Below, piece by piece: positions 40,400-53,081 of a stretch of DNA of 64,000 nucleotides (position 1 is the stretch's first letter; each line of letters begins with the position of its first letter). Both the position numbers and the translations under genes were made by a program. Source of the stretch: Rosellinia necatrix (Eukaryota > Ascomycota > Sordariomycetes > Xylariales > Xylariaceae); NCBI GenBank assembly GCA_021209875.1, contig JAGYVD010000001.1:1178001-1242000 (forward strand). Direction: 5' to 3'. The notes below the pieces were generated by a model, which worked only from the letters and a program-made list of their open reading frames with translations, searched no databases and had not been told where the DNA came from.

Positions 40400-41176
40400 C
40401 TACTCGCTATCCCCAGGCCACCTGCGCCCGCGCTCGTGCAGGTACGCCATCCGGTCCGTGACGCCGGGGATCTCGTTCCGGCACCACTCGTGGCCGCCGG
40501 CGCCGTTCGCGAGCGCGACGCCGAACCCGCCGCGGGGCACCCCCTCGGCGGCGCCGTCCGCCTCCGCGCCCTCGCCGAACAGGAACAGCGGGTCGACGGT
40601 GCCGACGGCGATGGAGATGGAACCCCCCCTCCTCTTCCTCTTCCTCCTTCGCACCACCACTGCCGTCGTTTTCGTTTTCGTCTGAGCCCGAGCCCGAGCC
40701 GCCGCCACTGAGGTTGGTAGCGATGCGGCGCCAGTACGGGAAGCTGCCGCAGCGCGTGCAGAACCCGCGCTCGGCCGCCGGCGTCGCGTTGTAGCGGCCC
40801 AGCGTCGTCGTCGTCGTCGTCGTCGTCCCTCCTCCACTGGCGTTTGCGCTCGTCCAGCGGAATGCCCGGCGTGCCACGCGGTGCGATGCGAAGAAGAAGG
40901 ACCCCGTGCTCTTGCGGTCCTGGGTGCACTGGCACGTCGAGGACTGTGGTGGTCCCGGACCTTGTTGCTTTAGCTCGTGTGATGCTCGTTGGGTGGGGAA
41001 GGAGAGAGGGGGGAGGGGAGGAGGTGAGGTTTTTTTTTCTTTCCTTTCACAGGCGTGATACGTACACTCATCTCGAAGTCGTGGTTCTCCGGGAAGTCGA
41101 TCCTGTAAGTCAACGAGCCGCATAGGCAGCCGCCCGTGACGAACTTGGGCTTGGGAAATTCGGTTGTAGACGCCAT
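40400..41176 (-). pseudogene. GFA/CENP-V-like zinc protein, frameshift at C7 run
   Basis: Glutathione-dependent formaldehyde-activating (GFA)-type fold, ~217 aa if one shift is ignored. Exon 1 41176-41066, intron 41065-40944 (GTACGT donor, GCTAAAG branch, CACAG acceptor), exon 2 40943-40400. Zinc ligands are visible as GCLCGS, then STCQCTQDRKSTGSFFF, then RGFCTRCGSFPYW. The C-terminal part has ISIAVGTVDPLFLFGEGA, GVPRGGFGVALANG and CRNEIPGVTDRM, typical of the family. Between the two halves are low-complexity inserts: a poly-Thr run (from the ACG repeat at 40803-40826) and a Gly/Ser/Asp/Glu-rich segment. The frame breaks at the C7 run 40623-40629 (G7 on the coding strand); six would restore it. 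Members bind zinc and sometimes glutathione, but most fungal ones have no proven reaction. Function here is unknown beyond the fold. Confidence 0.78.
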
Positions 41177-42552
41177 TATTTTATTTTTGTTTTTGTTTGT
41201 TTAGTTCTGTTTGCTTGGTCTTTTGGAATATTCATTTCATATTTGTAGACTTTATTGCGCCTCCGGCCGTCTTTAAAAGCTCCCGTCACACCCACCCCCC
41301 CGCGGTGTATGTCTCGCGCGCCCTTTCGCTTAAATCAGGGCGTCGATCGCCGAGACAGACTACAGGTAACGAAGATGATAGGGCACGAATAAGCATTGCA
41401 TCGGTGTGCTAACTTGATTACAGTTACTAATTAGGAACTGAATGATTCATTAAAACATGTTACTTGCCACAATTGGAGAAGTAAACCATGCTCGTGTGTC
41501 ATGATTTGCCAAGACATTTTCGTTCCTTAGATTTTTAATTGAAACTAGGGTACTCAAGTTGGATAGGATATTGATACGAATCTAAGTTGAGTCTATGAAT
41601 GGACTAATGAGGATAGCTATCTTGGTAGGTACGGTGATGGTGAGAACCTTGATCCCATTTCGACAAATAGCTACCAATCCAAAATTATAACTACAACTGA
41701 CAAATCAGCAAATACTTATAGTAAGGGTAAGGCTACATTAATGCCCCTAGGAACTGCCGGATTCATTTGTGAGCATGGAAGGGCTCTAGGGAACGATTTA
41801 TATACGGCACGTTCCAGTTCCCGACTGTTCGGCTCTCCGCTGTCTATCTAGCCTTCACGACCTTGTCTCCTTTGCTTTCAACCACAGAGCCCCTTGGGAT
41901 TGCTTGACACCCGAGTTTATTATTATCTGGGTAAGTAGTTATACTCACCTCCAAGGCTATATTTGCCCAACCCATCTAAACGTTAGTATTTCTACCTATA
42001 TCCCATGGCGTTATTTATTGGCCGAACTGAGTGTCTAAATCAATTGTGCAGCCCTCGGACATGGCTCGCGAAGGGCGATAGCGTGATTGTCGATACAATT
42101 TCAGAGAAAGGTGATGCCGCCGCTGTGAGACGAGGGTAAAGGGGGAAGGCATCACTAGGGATTTGGGATGATAAGTATACACCAAGCGTAATAGAGGAGG
42201 TCATAATTTCCAAATTATTGAAATACATAGTGATATTACAGTCATCCGGCTTTGAACCATTCTGCCGTCTCTCGCCGAGAAGCCATAGGGCCTCACATCA
42301 GCGCCATCGTTATAGGGAATACCCGTCAGCCTTGGGATCCGAAATGGTGCTTTGAAGCTAGTCAGCCGAAGCGCCCAACTACGTATATAAAACAATGTCG
42401 TAGTAACACTTGCCATGATCATGGGGGGGTTTTTTTTTCTTTTTTTTTCTTTTTTTTGGCTCCTCGTCCCTTCTTGAGTGTCGATTTTGGATCCGTCCCG
42501 GTCTCTGACTGATCCATAAGTAGTATCGCTAATATCTCTCCGTCTCGCCTGT
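41177..42552. other. Intergenic spacer, no gene
   Basis: Upstream of the GFA-like gene and downstream of SF3A2. T-rich promoter-like sequence just upstream of the GFA start (TTTATTTTTGTTTTTG), T-rich runs at 42429-42457, otherwise no feature. Confidence 0.6.
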
Positions 42553-43281
42553 TCACCGTCCCGGCAGACCAGGGACACCGACGTATCTCTCCTCACGTTC
42601 TGTTAGGAACATGACTTGTACCCAGAATTCCTTCAAGTCGGCATCCCACCACGTCCAGTAGCGATCTCCCGTGCGATCGATCTCCCTGGATTGCAGCTTG
42701 AAGCCACACGTCTCGTAGGGCTCGGCAGCGATGAGCATGTATTGGTAGTTCTTGTCGGGCGGGTCGTCGACGCGCTGCTCGAAGGCACTCATGAAGCGTA
42801 CTTTGGGTACGATACCCTGTCCGATCTCGGGGTACTGCAGTTGGAACAGCAGACCCTGTTGTCGCGTGAATTGATCACGTACTTTGGTGATCCTGTACCC
42901 AGGACGGCCGATCTTGACCAGGTTTTTCCTGATCACACCGGCACCGAAGCCGGCACCCACGATACCGACGGGAAGACCGGTGTTGGGATCGACCTGACCC
43001 TTCCCTTCCTTCTGCTCACGAGCGGCACGGCGCGCTAGGTTGGTCTGGTGCTTCTTGCCCTGGGTGTGGGCGAGGTAGGAGCCGTCGTTCTGGTGGACGG
43101 TAAGACACAGCTTACACTCGAAGCTGCCGACGTGGTTCTTGAAGAAGTACGGGTCCTTGTCGAGGTCGATGGTCTCGAGCGCGAGCTTGCGCAATCTTTC
43201 GCGACGGTCGGCGTTCGTTGCGCTATGCGATGCGACACCGCCGCCGCCGAATTTGGAGCCCGCACGATTCTGATAATCCAT
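42553..43281 (-). CDS. Splicing factor 3A subunit 2 (Prp11/SF3A66)
   Basis: Uninterrupted 242-aa protein beginning MDYQNRAGSKFGGGGVASHS, the near-invariant SF3A2 N-terminus. A U1-like C2H2 zinc finger spans about residues 53-78 (FECKLCLTVHQNDGSYLAH…GKKH). The conserved central block (GRPGYRITKVRDQFTRQQG, LQYPEIGQGIVPKVRFMSAF, DKNYQYMLIAAEPYETCGFK) and the WTWWDADLKEFWVQVMF end follow. SF3A2 is a component of U2 snRNP and is needed for prespliceosome assembly in the nucleus. The protein stops soon after the core, as in other filamentous fungi and yeast, and lacks the long proline-rich tail of animal SF3A2. No intron needed. It lies tail-to-head with COT1 (both minus strand), with 1.2 kb between them. 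Confidence 0.97.
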   Translation of the reverse strand: MDYQNRAGSKFGGGGVASHSATNADRRERLRKLALETIDLDKDPYFFKNHVGSFECKLCLTVHQNDGSYLAHTQGKKHQTNLARRAAREQKEGKGQVDPNTGLPVGIVGAGFGAGVIRKNLVKIGRPGYRITKVRDQFTRQQGLLFQLQYPEIGQGIVPKVRFMSAFEQRVDDPPDKNYQYMLIAAEPYETCGFKLQSREIDRTGDRYWTWWDADLKEFWVQVMFLTEREERYVGVPGLPGR

Positions 43282-43536
43282 CTCGTCTCTTCCTCTCCTG
43301 CCTTCTCGGCTGCTCCTGGTCCGTTGTTGGGACGTGTAGCTAGTGCGCGTATGCTGAGGCCGTCAATAGGATCACTAGTTCAGAGCTTGGTGGTGTGATA
43401 TTTAAGCACAACACGAGAGGCTAGGTATAGTGACGGTAACTTGGTGGAATATGTGAGAAAGATAAAGATATTGATATGTCGAGTGTTTACTGACAGTCGC
43501 AGGTGAGTGGATGAGAGTGCTGGATTAGGTACCTAT

Positions 43537-43576
43537 TTAGGTATTTACCTACTTAGGTATTTACCTACTTAGGTAG
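43537..43576. repeat. 16-bp tandem repeat, 2.5 copies
   Basis: TTAGGTATTTACCTAC occurs twice exactly and then as TTAGGTAG. The unit is itself an imperfect palindrome. It lies about 260 bp upstream of the SF3A2 start codon. Confidence 0.9.
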
Positions 43577-43993
43577 ATGATCGATAGGTGGAAAAAGTGG
43601 GTTTCTTGATTAGATAACAGCACCCGTGCTGGAGCTAGGTTTAGAGAGATTTAAGATCAAGCTCAACCTAAGTAGCAACCACAGGTGGTACGTACCTACT
43701 CAGACCTGGTAGCATCAAAAATATATTGAAGTTAATTGATCCAATCGAGTAGGCTTAATTTTGGTCACCTCACATATCGATGAAATAGGCGTTGGGCAGA
43801 AATAAAGAGGTGACAGGTATCTATCTTACTCGTATGTACCTAGTCTAGTCTCTTCGCACCTACCTATGTGTATAGTATGTCTGTCTAAGTATCTTGGGTC
43901 GGCTCCCTGCACTATCATGATTAACGCCTACGTCGAATAAGCTAACTACTTACATCTTGGCTTCCTATCTGGTTATTAGATGACGACGATGAC

Positions 43994-44023
43994 AATGATA
44001 ATGATAATGATAATGATAATGAT
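43994..44023. repeat. AATGAT microsatellite
   Basis: Five consecutive AATGAT units preceded by GACGACGATGAC. Confidence 0.9.
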
Positions 44024-44464
44024 ACGAGTGGTCGATTGGCTCGCACCTAGTTTGACTTGGAATGGCTGTATAGAAGGAGTCACGCAGCTTCTATCACCCA
44101 CTCTAACAATGAATTTAGATAATGCGCGCCAGTTGGGTAAATGCTCGTCAAGACGGCTGTCTTTCTCTAACCTAATAGACACCCCGCTCTTGGGAATTAC
44201 CGTTTCTTGCTGGGAAAAGGGCGAGACGCAAAACTACGTATCTATAGTCCGTCTGCCATGAGACTGGTATACCAGAAGGCAAATCCTCACATGCAGTCAA
44301 GCGTACGTCTGCCAACCCTCAATCCACAGCCATGGTGACCCGTCAGTGGCCCCATAAGAGGATTAGCCGGCATCTCTCTAACCTAGGTAACCCCCCCACC
44401 CAATGCACCTAGACACCCAACTCTAGTGTTTGGCCCCCCCGGAAACGTATGTGTCCGCGCATTC

Positions 44465-46538
<2,074 letters not shown>

Positions 46539-48833
46539 TGTGCCTGTGGAGAGGGGTTTGGACAGATTTCAAGCTTCTCGCGGCCGATGTTATCACCGTA
46601 GCGGTCGGCAAGAAGGAACAAAAATGAGCAACAGATCAGGAAGAGACAGCAAGGACAACGACGAGGACGACGACGAGGACGACGAAAAGGGCGGTCGGCA
46701 ACGAGGAGGGTTGGGGACACCAGAGACAGCAAAATGAAGCGTAGGGAATCGGTTGATGCCGAGGGCTCAGGGCCCTAGCTGCGTATTCTTCTTCTTTTTT
46801 TTTTTTTCGCTTCTCCTCTTCCTCTCACTGCTTCTATCAGGTGTGCGGCTCGACTATATCGGTGGTCCTTTGGGCGGTGCTGTGCTCGTCACCAATCTTG
46901 ACGCTCCGGCTGTGTAGGCGCTCTCGAATGCAAACCTGACACACGTAAAGGTCAGTAAAGCACGTGGCAACAATCAACACTCGTCAGTTTGGACGGTGAG
47001 AAGAGAACTGGATGCTGCACGACAGGGACCGGCCAGGCAGTGTGGGTTTACCCACTTGGATACAAGAAAGCGCAAAAGCGACAGAACAAGGAATCCTCCT
47101 CCTATCTCGGATGTGTGGTATTCAGGCAACCTACTTCAACAAAGGCGTCGTGTTGCAGCTCTACTGCATGCTGCTCTAACTCGACGACCACAGAGAGGCG
47201 CTGATGCTTACAATGCTCTACGGGCAGACGACAATCGAAACAAAAGGGGGGGTGGTGTGGTTGCTGGTAAGATGTCGATCCAACCACGGTTGTTACATGG
47301 GCTTTGCAGAGTTCAGGTTGACCCCTGAAGGCAAAAGGGAGGGGAGACGATGTTTGTGGAGGGGTCTCGGTGGGTTACCTGCCTGGTACCTAGTGTAGGT
47401 GGCGCCCACCACGCCTGCTGGCTCACTGAAGGTAAGGCAGCAAGATCCCAAGGTTCCCTATAGGTACTGGTCTCGTGCTGTGTAACCAGCAACGTTAGCC
47501 CCTGACAGGCGGATCAACATGTTACTGGCCGTTTACTTCAGCACGGCAAGAGGGGATGCTGCCGTGGCGTGGCACTAACTTAACCCGTGTCTGGGAACCC
47601 ACCCTAGAGGTCTTGCTAAACAGGCCCCACTTGCCAGGCTTGGCTAGAGAGAAGGGCCTGAGCCAATAATGGCCTCCAGTGAGGGCCAGCTTGCAGCAGT
47701 ATGCGCCCCTAGGGGTACACTAGGCGCTGTATGTACCAGCTATCCTCCCCCCGCCCAATGCACCCCATCCTGAGAAACTGTCTGGTGGTGCTCCCTGGAT
47801 AGAGCTTTTTCGACTGATTTCACCTCGTTTACTCACGAGGAAATCAAATTCAAATTGGACCAGTAGGAGGCGGTAGGTGGCTAGCATATGAATAAAATTT
47901 TTAAAACCTGGTGTGGCAAATCAACCCGTGTACTACAACACTTGTAACCCATATTTATCCGTCTGCCCTTCGTAAGTGGGCGAGCATTGCGTCCAACCTT
48001 GTCGTCTCCCTATCTGTTTCCATGAGGTAGGCTTTGCTACCTTTTTCTAGATATACCGCTATTCTAAAGGCAAAGGCAAAGGTGGTGTTAGCGTTGATAT
48101 TAGTAAATGGGTACTGATACATTGAAGGGCAAAGAATGACCTGAAGTTCCGCCGCACTGCAAAGTTACACACTATTACATGCTGTGTACGAGTGTAGCAG
48201 TCCGGATAACTATTGTTTCCTGGATCGCAATCCAACGATCATATTAGCGATTAAATGGCCGAGACATTGGGTGAGTGGCCATCCGGGTATGTAAGGGAGG
48301 TACGAGCCATGGTGTCGAGTGGTTACCTATTACGGTGGACTTTCATGTCAATTACATACTAGATCTCCATCCAACTACCTTCGCTTTTCCAATCGTATAG
48401 CAGAGTGGGGGTTCGGGTCTAAACCACGCCAGTAGCTGGAAGTTCTTACACTACTATAATTGTAGGACCGAAAACAACAGCTAAATGAATTCGGAAAACT
48501 AAAAGGACATTTAGATATAATAAAATTAAAGGAGGTAATGCCACAAGAGAAGCTTCTAGGCAAAGATATAAAGAGAATATTGAATTATGTCAACTAAGGT
48601 ATACCATTAAACCTAAGCATCTAGCTAGTATGTTTATCATCTGCTAATTACTAGTCCCAGTACCTATCTACTTTGGGCAGGACCTCGGTAAATACCATCT
48701 TTTACGTCCTTCAACTCACCCATGAACACGGACGCCAGATGCCAGATGACATAACCGGTAACTATGCAGCATACATACCTCATTCTCCAGATCCAAGGTA
48801 GCACTTCAAAACCAGACGCGATCCCTTCCTGAT
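46539..48833. other. 2.3 kb divergent promoter region, no gene
   Basis: Separates the divergent COT1 and GST-kappa-like genes. The part next to COT1 carries acidic-codon-like GACGAG repeats (46650-46690) and a T-run, suggesting a long COT1 leader. A CAAAGG triplet array is at 48070-48090. A 43-codon exon-like fragment (48466-48597) is discussed in findings. Confidence 0.55.
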
Positions 48834-49601
48834 ATGGCCAATATGGTCAATATAGGTGGTCATATAGACTTCTACACTGATTTAAATTCTATATATGGCT
48901 ACTTTGGCTTCGTGCATTTACTCAAACACCTGGAAGCACTCGGCTCGCACGGAGTGCAGGTGGACTTCCACCCAGTCTACCTCCCTGATCTTCAACAGCG
49001 ATCTGGGAATCGCGTAATATGGACAGTCGAGGCTCGGCAGGCATGGCTTGAGAAGTACGAATTGCCACGCTCCAAGCGGGATTTTGGCGTGACAGAGGCC
49101 AGCCCACCTGATGGCGATCTAAACAATTTGTTCAAGGTCGGCCAGACACAGCTACCGCTGCGAGCGCTGCTGGCGATTAAGAAGATATATCCGACAGAGG
49201 TATACAACTCAACATGGCATTGGCTATATCACTGCTTTTGGACGCCACCACAGCAGCGTATCAAAGATGAAGCACCTCTAAGAAATGCATTGACGGCGAT
49301 GCCCCGGCCCTTTCCCGGTAGCATACAGGACAAGACACAGCAATTTTCGATGGAAGAGGTCGATAATATAATAGCCTTGGCCAAAGAGCAGGAGATCAAA
49401 GATGAGTTGCGGAAGAATACGAACGACGCCTTGAGACAAGGGGCTTTCGGTGCACCTTGGATGATGGTTCGTAACTCGGCGGGCATGGGAGAGCCCTTTT
49501 TCGGCAGCGATCGGTTCTCTCAGGTGTATGAGTTTCTCGGTTTACCTTATACCCCTCTGCAGCTGCTTCCTTCGCCAAATTCCGTGAAGTCCAAGTTATA
49601 A
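48834..49601 (+). CDS. Kappa-class GST / DsbA-like thioredoxin-fold protein
   Basis: Intronless 255-aa protein of the DsbA-like (2-hydroxychromene-2-carboxylate isomerase / GST kappa) family. The first strand and helix read IDFYTDLNSIYGYFGF. Ser at about residue 19 occupies the position of the glutathione-activating Ser of kappa GSTs, with no CxxC motif. The central all-helical insertion contains FKVGQTQLPLRALLAIKK and FWTPPQQRIKDE. The second half of the thioredoxin fold has the cis-Pro loop GAFGAPWMMV and the closing FFGSDRFSQVYEFLGLP. Kappa GSTs act in mitochondria and peroxisomes; the C-terminus SKL here is a classical PTS1 signal, so peroxisomal import is likely. Two possible starts (M1 and M4) differ by three residues. 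Substrates are unknown. Confidence 0.9.
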   Translation: MANMVNIGGHIDFYTDLNSIYGYFGFVHLLKHLEALGSHGVQVDFHPVYLPDLQQRSGNRVIWTVEARQAWLEKYELPRSKRDFGVTEASPPDGDLNNLFKVGQTQLPLRALLAIKKIYPTEVYNSTWHWLYHCFWTPPQQRIKDEAPLRNALTAMPRPFPGSIQDKTQQFSMEEVDNIIALAKEQEIKDELRKNTNDALRQGAFGAPWMMVRNSAGMGEPFFGSDRFSQVYEFLGLPYTPLQLLPSPNSVKSKL

Positions 49602-50201
49602 TCAGGCTTCCGTATTGGAAATTTCCCTGGGCCAACTATCTTCTACCTCAGTGCGCGGAAATTACAGCAAGACCATACGCCCAAGCAAACGTTTGCCCTT
49701 GCAAGCATGATATCAAATCCTCCACAGTAATTGTCAATTTGTGTTAGTCGAAAATAAAGCAAGTCTGTGTCACCGAAAGCCTTCAAAACCATCTGGCATC
49801 TCTAGAGCCGTATTTCCAGAAGCAGCATCCGGGAGGCAAAGCCGCAGAATACAATCTTAGTGGGGTCGACGGTACTGAACGGCCCGCCTACCGACCCGCC
49901 TGCCGACCGCTGTGCTTAGGTACCCCACCATGCTCCTAATTGGATAATCGATAACCAATCTTTTGATGCCTGAAAGATAAGACAATCCGAACATCCAAAA
50001 AAATCCTTATATGGCTTCTAGTAACCAAGAAACGGAAGATCAAGATCGTCCCGCCGACTACCTACCGGTCGATCAGAATCGCATCCCCCAGGTCAACCCG
50101 TATTAATCTACCCAACTCCGCCGTCATCGCCCATTATTCTCCAGACTGCCTAGGGAGTAGTTCATAGCCAACGGGACAAAAGAAGCAGCCGAGCCTCAAC
50201 C
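49602..50201. other. Intergenic spacer, no feature seen
   Basis: Head side of TIM54; no TATA box obvious. Nothing else recognisable. Confidence 0.6.
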
Positions 50202-51701
50202 ATGGCCGACTCGAAGCCCCCGCCTCCACCGGCGGCGGGCGCTGGTGCGGGAGCTGTAAGCCCCCCCCTCTCTCTCTCTCTCTTCAGCACGGCTGGGGCT
50301 CCGGTGCGGTCTGGTTCGAGGTTCGGAGCGGCTAACAGCTTGTAAACCCAGATTCCGCCCTCGAATCCCCCTGCGCCCGAGACGGCCTACAAAGCCCCGA
50401 CATCAAACCGGGCACTCCGAATGATGGGCATCCCCAACCTGCCCAAGAAGCTGCCCTCGCGCAACTGGATGATATTCTGGACCCTGCTCGGGTCGTTTTC
50501 AGCAGCCATCATCTACGATAAGCGGGAGAAGAAGCGCGCGACGGCACGATGGGCACGCGCCGTATCGCACATAGCGAAGGAGCCTATTCGATCGCCCAAC
50601 GAAATGCCGCGCAAACTGACCATCTTCCTCGAGAGCCCCCCGACCGACGGCTTGCGTGTAGCCCAGGACCACTTCACCGAGTACGTCAAGCCCATTCTGG
50701 CCGCGTCGGGTCTAGACTGGGAGTTCGTACAGGGACGCAAGGAGGGCGATGTGCGGGCCGCCGTCGCCGAGCGTATACGGCGGACACGGGATCCCGATGC
50801 CGCTGCCGCCGCCCAGACCCAAGATGAGATCATCAACGCCGTGAGGCTACGCAACGGCACTCCTGAGTATACCGGCATGAGGGGCGATCTCGTCATCGGC
50901 CGCCACACATGGAAGGAATATGTACGAGGTCTACACGAGGGCTGGCTGGGTCCTCTGACAGCACCAATACCGGAGCCTCTTACCGTCAGTGGCTCAGCTG
51001 CTACGGCAACAGAAGAAGCACCGATAGGAGAAGCCACGGAAGGCGAAGCCAAAACGGATAAGCCCGAGGAGGCGAAACCAGAAGAAGAGAAGAAGCCCGA
51101 GCGGCCCCCTCAACCCCTCCCCTATAATACAACAGCCGACTACCCAACCTCGCCTATTCCCATGCTCATCCCTGCCGAGTTCTCCCCCTCGGCCCCTGTG
51201 CAATTTCCACACATCCTTGGATTCTCCCACACCTTTACCCGACTGGGTCGCTTCCTAAATCGGCGCCGTCTAGCTGACGACGTCGGCCGCGAGGTCGCCG
51301 CCGTCTGCCTGGCTGCGGCCCGCGAGTACCGCGAAGAAACCAACCCCACCTCTGCAGACTCGGAATCAGAGCAAGCGACCGCACTAGCTTGGGAGGAGAA
51401 AAACTGGGCAAAATCTGTGTGGAAAGAACCCAAGAAAGACTCGGACGAGAAGGACTCCGTACCCACGCCACCAGCTGAGAAGATCTGGACAAGCCCTATG
51501 GTCCTTGACCCTCGGATCGCGATGCGCATGCGCCGCTTCGAACTCCTTCCCGAAGACGAGGCTCGTGCTCGCGCCATCATCATCCCCGAGGAGGAGATAG
51601 AGGGTTGGATCAAGGGGGGCTTGCGTAGCCTATGGCGTTGGGCTGTAACACCGGACCCGAAACTAGAGCCCGTTTACGTCGGCGATCAAGAGGATTCATG
51701 A
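50202..51701 (+). CDS. tim54: Mitochondrial import inner membrane translocase subunit TIM54
   Basis: 467-aa component of the TIM22 complex, which inserts carrier proteins into the inner mitochondrial membrane. Exon 1 50202-50255 (MADSKPPPPPAAGAGAGA), intron 50256-50351 (GTAAGC donor, a CT microsatellite, CTAAC branch, CCCAG acceptor), exon 2 50352-51701. Exon 2 carries the family signature GIPNLPKKLPSRNWMIFW, a single TM helix (WMIFWTLLGSFSAAIIY), then DKREKKRATARWARAVSHIA and PRKLTIFLESPPTDGL. An acidic, low-complexity Glu/Lys/Pro insert lies around residues 235-265. The C-terminal domain has GFSHTFTRLGRFLNRRRLADDVGREVAA and ends in acidic DQEDS. The intron is needed to reach an ATG upstream of the conserved block; M at 50421 is internal. 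Confidence 0.96.
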
Positions 51702-53081
51702 ACAACAATACAACACTTCTATCCGACCGTCCGAAGGAGAGAAATAAACTATTCCAGCACCCAGGATTTTTTCCACCAAGGACACCCATCTCACTCTTGT
51801 AATAACATAAAGTCTCTATACAACTCAATACCCTATCTAATAGAAGGTGGTGGAGCGCAGGATCTATGCATGTACAGATATACGGCATGCACGGGAGTGT
51901 CAACGGATAGGCTTATATAGACTGGGGACGGCGATATTGGTTCGTACTCACGAGTTTCGAGGCAAACAATCTCCAATCCCATCATGTACAACATCATCAG
52001 CAATGGAAGCAGCGGTATCGGGATGGTAAGGTGGATATACGCGGGCTACACAGGTTTTACACCCATTACCCGAGCAGGTGATACAATTAGGTAGTGGGTT
52101 GGTTACCCAGCTGGCCTGTGAAATGCTCACACCGAAATGGAGAGCACGGCGTAAGACAAGCGCCGCCTCGCATATTACCAAACAAATCAACAGTTAACTC
52201 AAACTCTTGGGTAAGATAGGGTACCCATGTGGATGAGATACAAGTAGTGTAAACACCCTAAGCACAAAATTGGGCCGTCAATGCCGGATGATGCGGACTA
52301 TTTACTACTTCGTCCTACGATAGCTACAGTGAGACACGACCCAGCTCCAAGGCCACGGATACCCAATCCTAAGATGGGTTTCTCGACTCTACGTGGCGGC
52401 GGGTGTACGTAGACGTCTTCGCCGAATACGCTGAATAATTAATTAGGCGCATCCCTGCGCCCTTACCCCCCTTCTCCTTTTTAGAGGGGGAAATAGAAGA
52501 GAGAAGAAAACCTGACAAAAATAACCACCGCCATTCGCCATTAAGTCTTCTCTTCCGTCCTTGGTTGTGTGGCGTAGTGTTGGCCATGCACATGCATGCT
52601 ATTCGCTTCTGATTCATGGCGAGGAGTATCGATCAAACGATCACGGGACGGTGATTTGTTCCGGCGAACCATCTCGCTGGCTGTAAGAGCTCCAGCAGGT
52701 TCGCGAAGAGCTGTACAGTAGCCAATTTTTTTTTTGACCGGTTTATCCGGATCCCATACTTCACCGGCCGTGCCTGCCGCCTACCGCTCCTTGGCCCTTG
52801 AACAGACAGGGCGACTCGGGAGTAACCACGTGTGCGGCTTTTACGAAGTTGTTTGTCCAAAACCTCGGGAGTTTTTTGCTTGTTGAAGAATGGTGGAAAA
52901 AGCAACTTGGTGATTCGCATACTCCAGTTCGAAGAAACGACCTAGCAAATCTCCCCCACTAGAGGTGTTCCCCCGTGATAGTCCATTCGTAATCCGAGCT
53001 CCTTGCAGGCCGGTGCCATCGTCTCCGTGGCTGTGGTGGCCGAGGCGATAAATACTATCTGAGTAGATATCCTTCCTTTTT
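51702..53081. other. Intergenic spacer between convergent genes, no gene
   Basis: 3' ends of TIM54 and the NIP30-like gene face each other. Only short ORFs with non-ATG starts are present; nothing else supported. Confidence 0.55.

Larger units (their letters stand above)
43282..44464. other. SF3A2-COT1 spacer with short repeats
   Basis: Contains the upstream region of SF3A2 and the 3' end of COT1. Holds two short tandem repeats (listed separately) and many TACCTA/TAGGTA words; no ORF with protein-like character. Confidence 0.6.

Noticed and set aside
51948..52190. Minus-strand ORF with a Cys-rich stretch (CITCSGNGCKTC)
   Set aside because: No ATG start, no signal peptide, no splice model that improves it.
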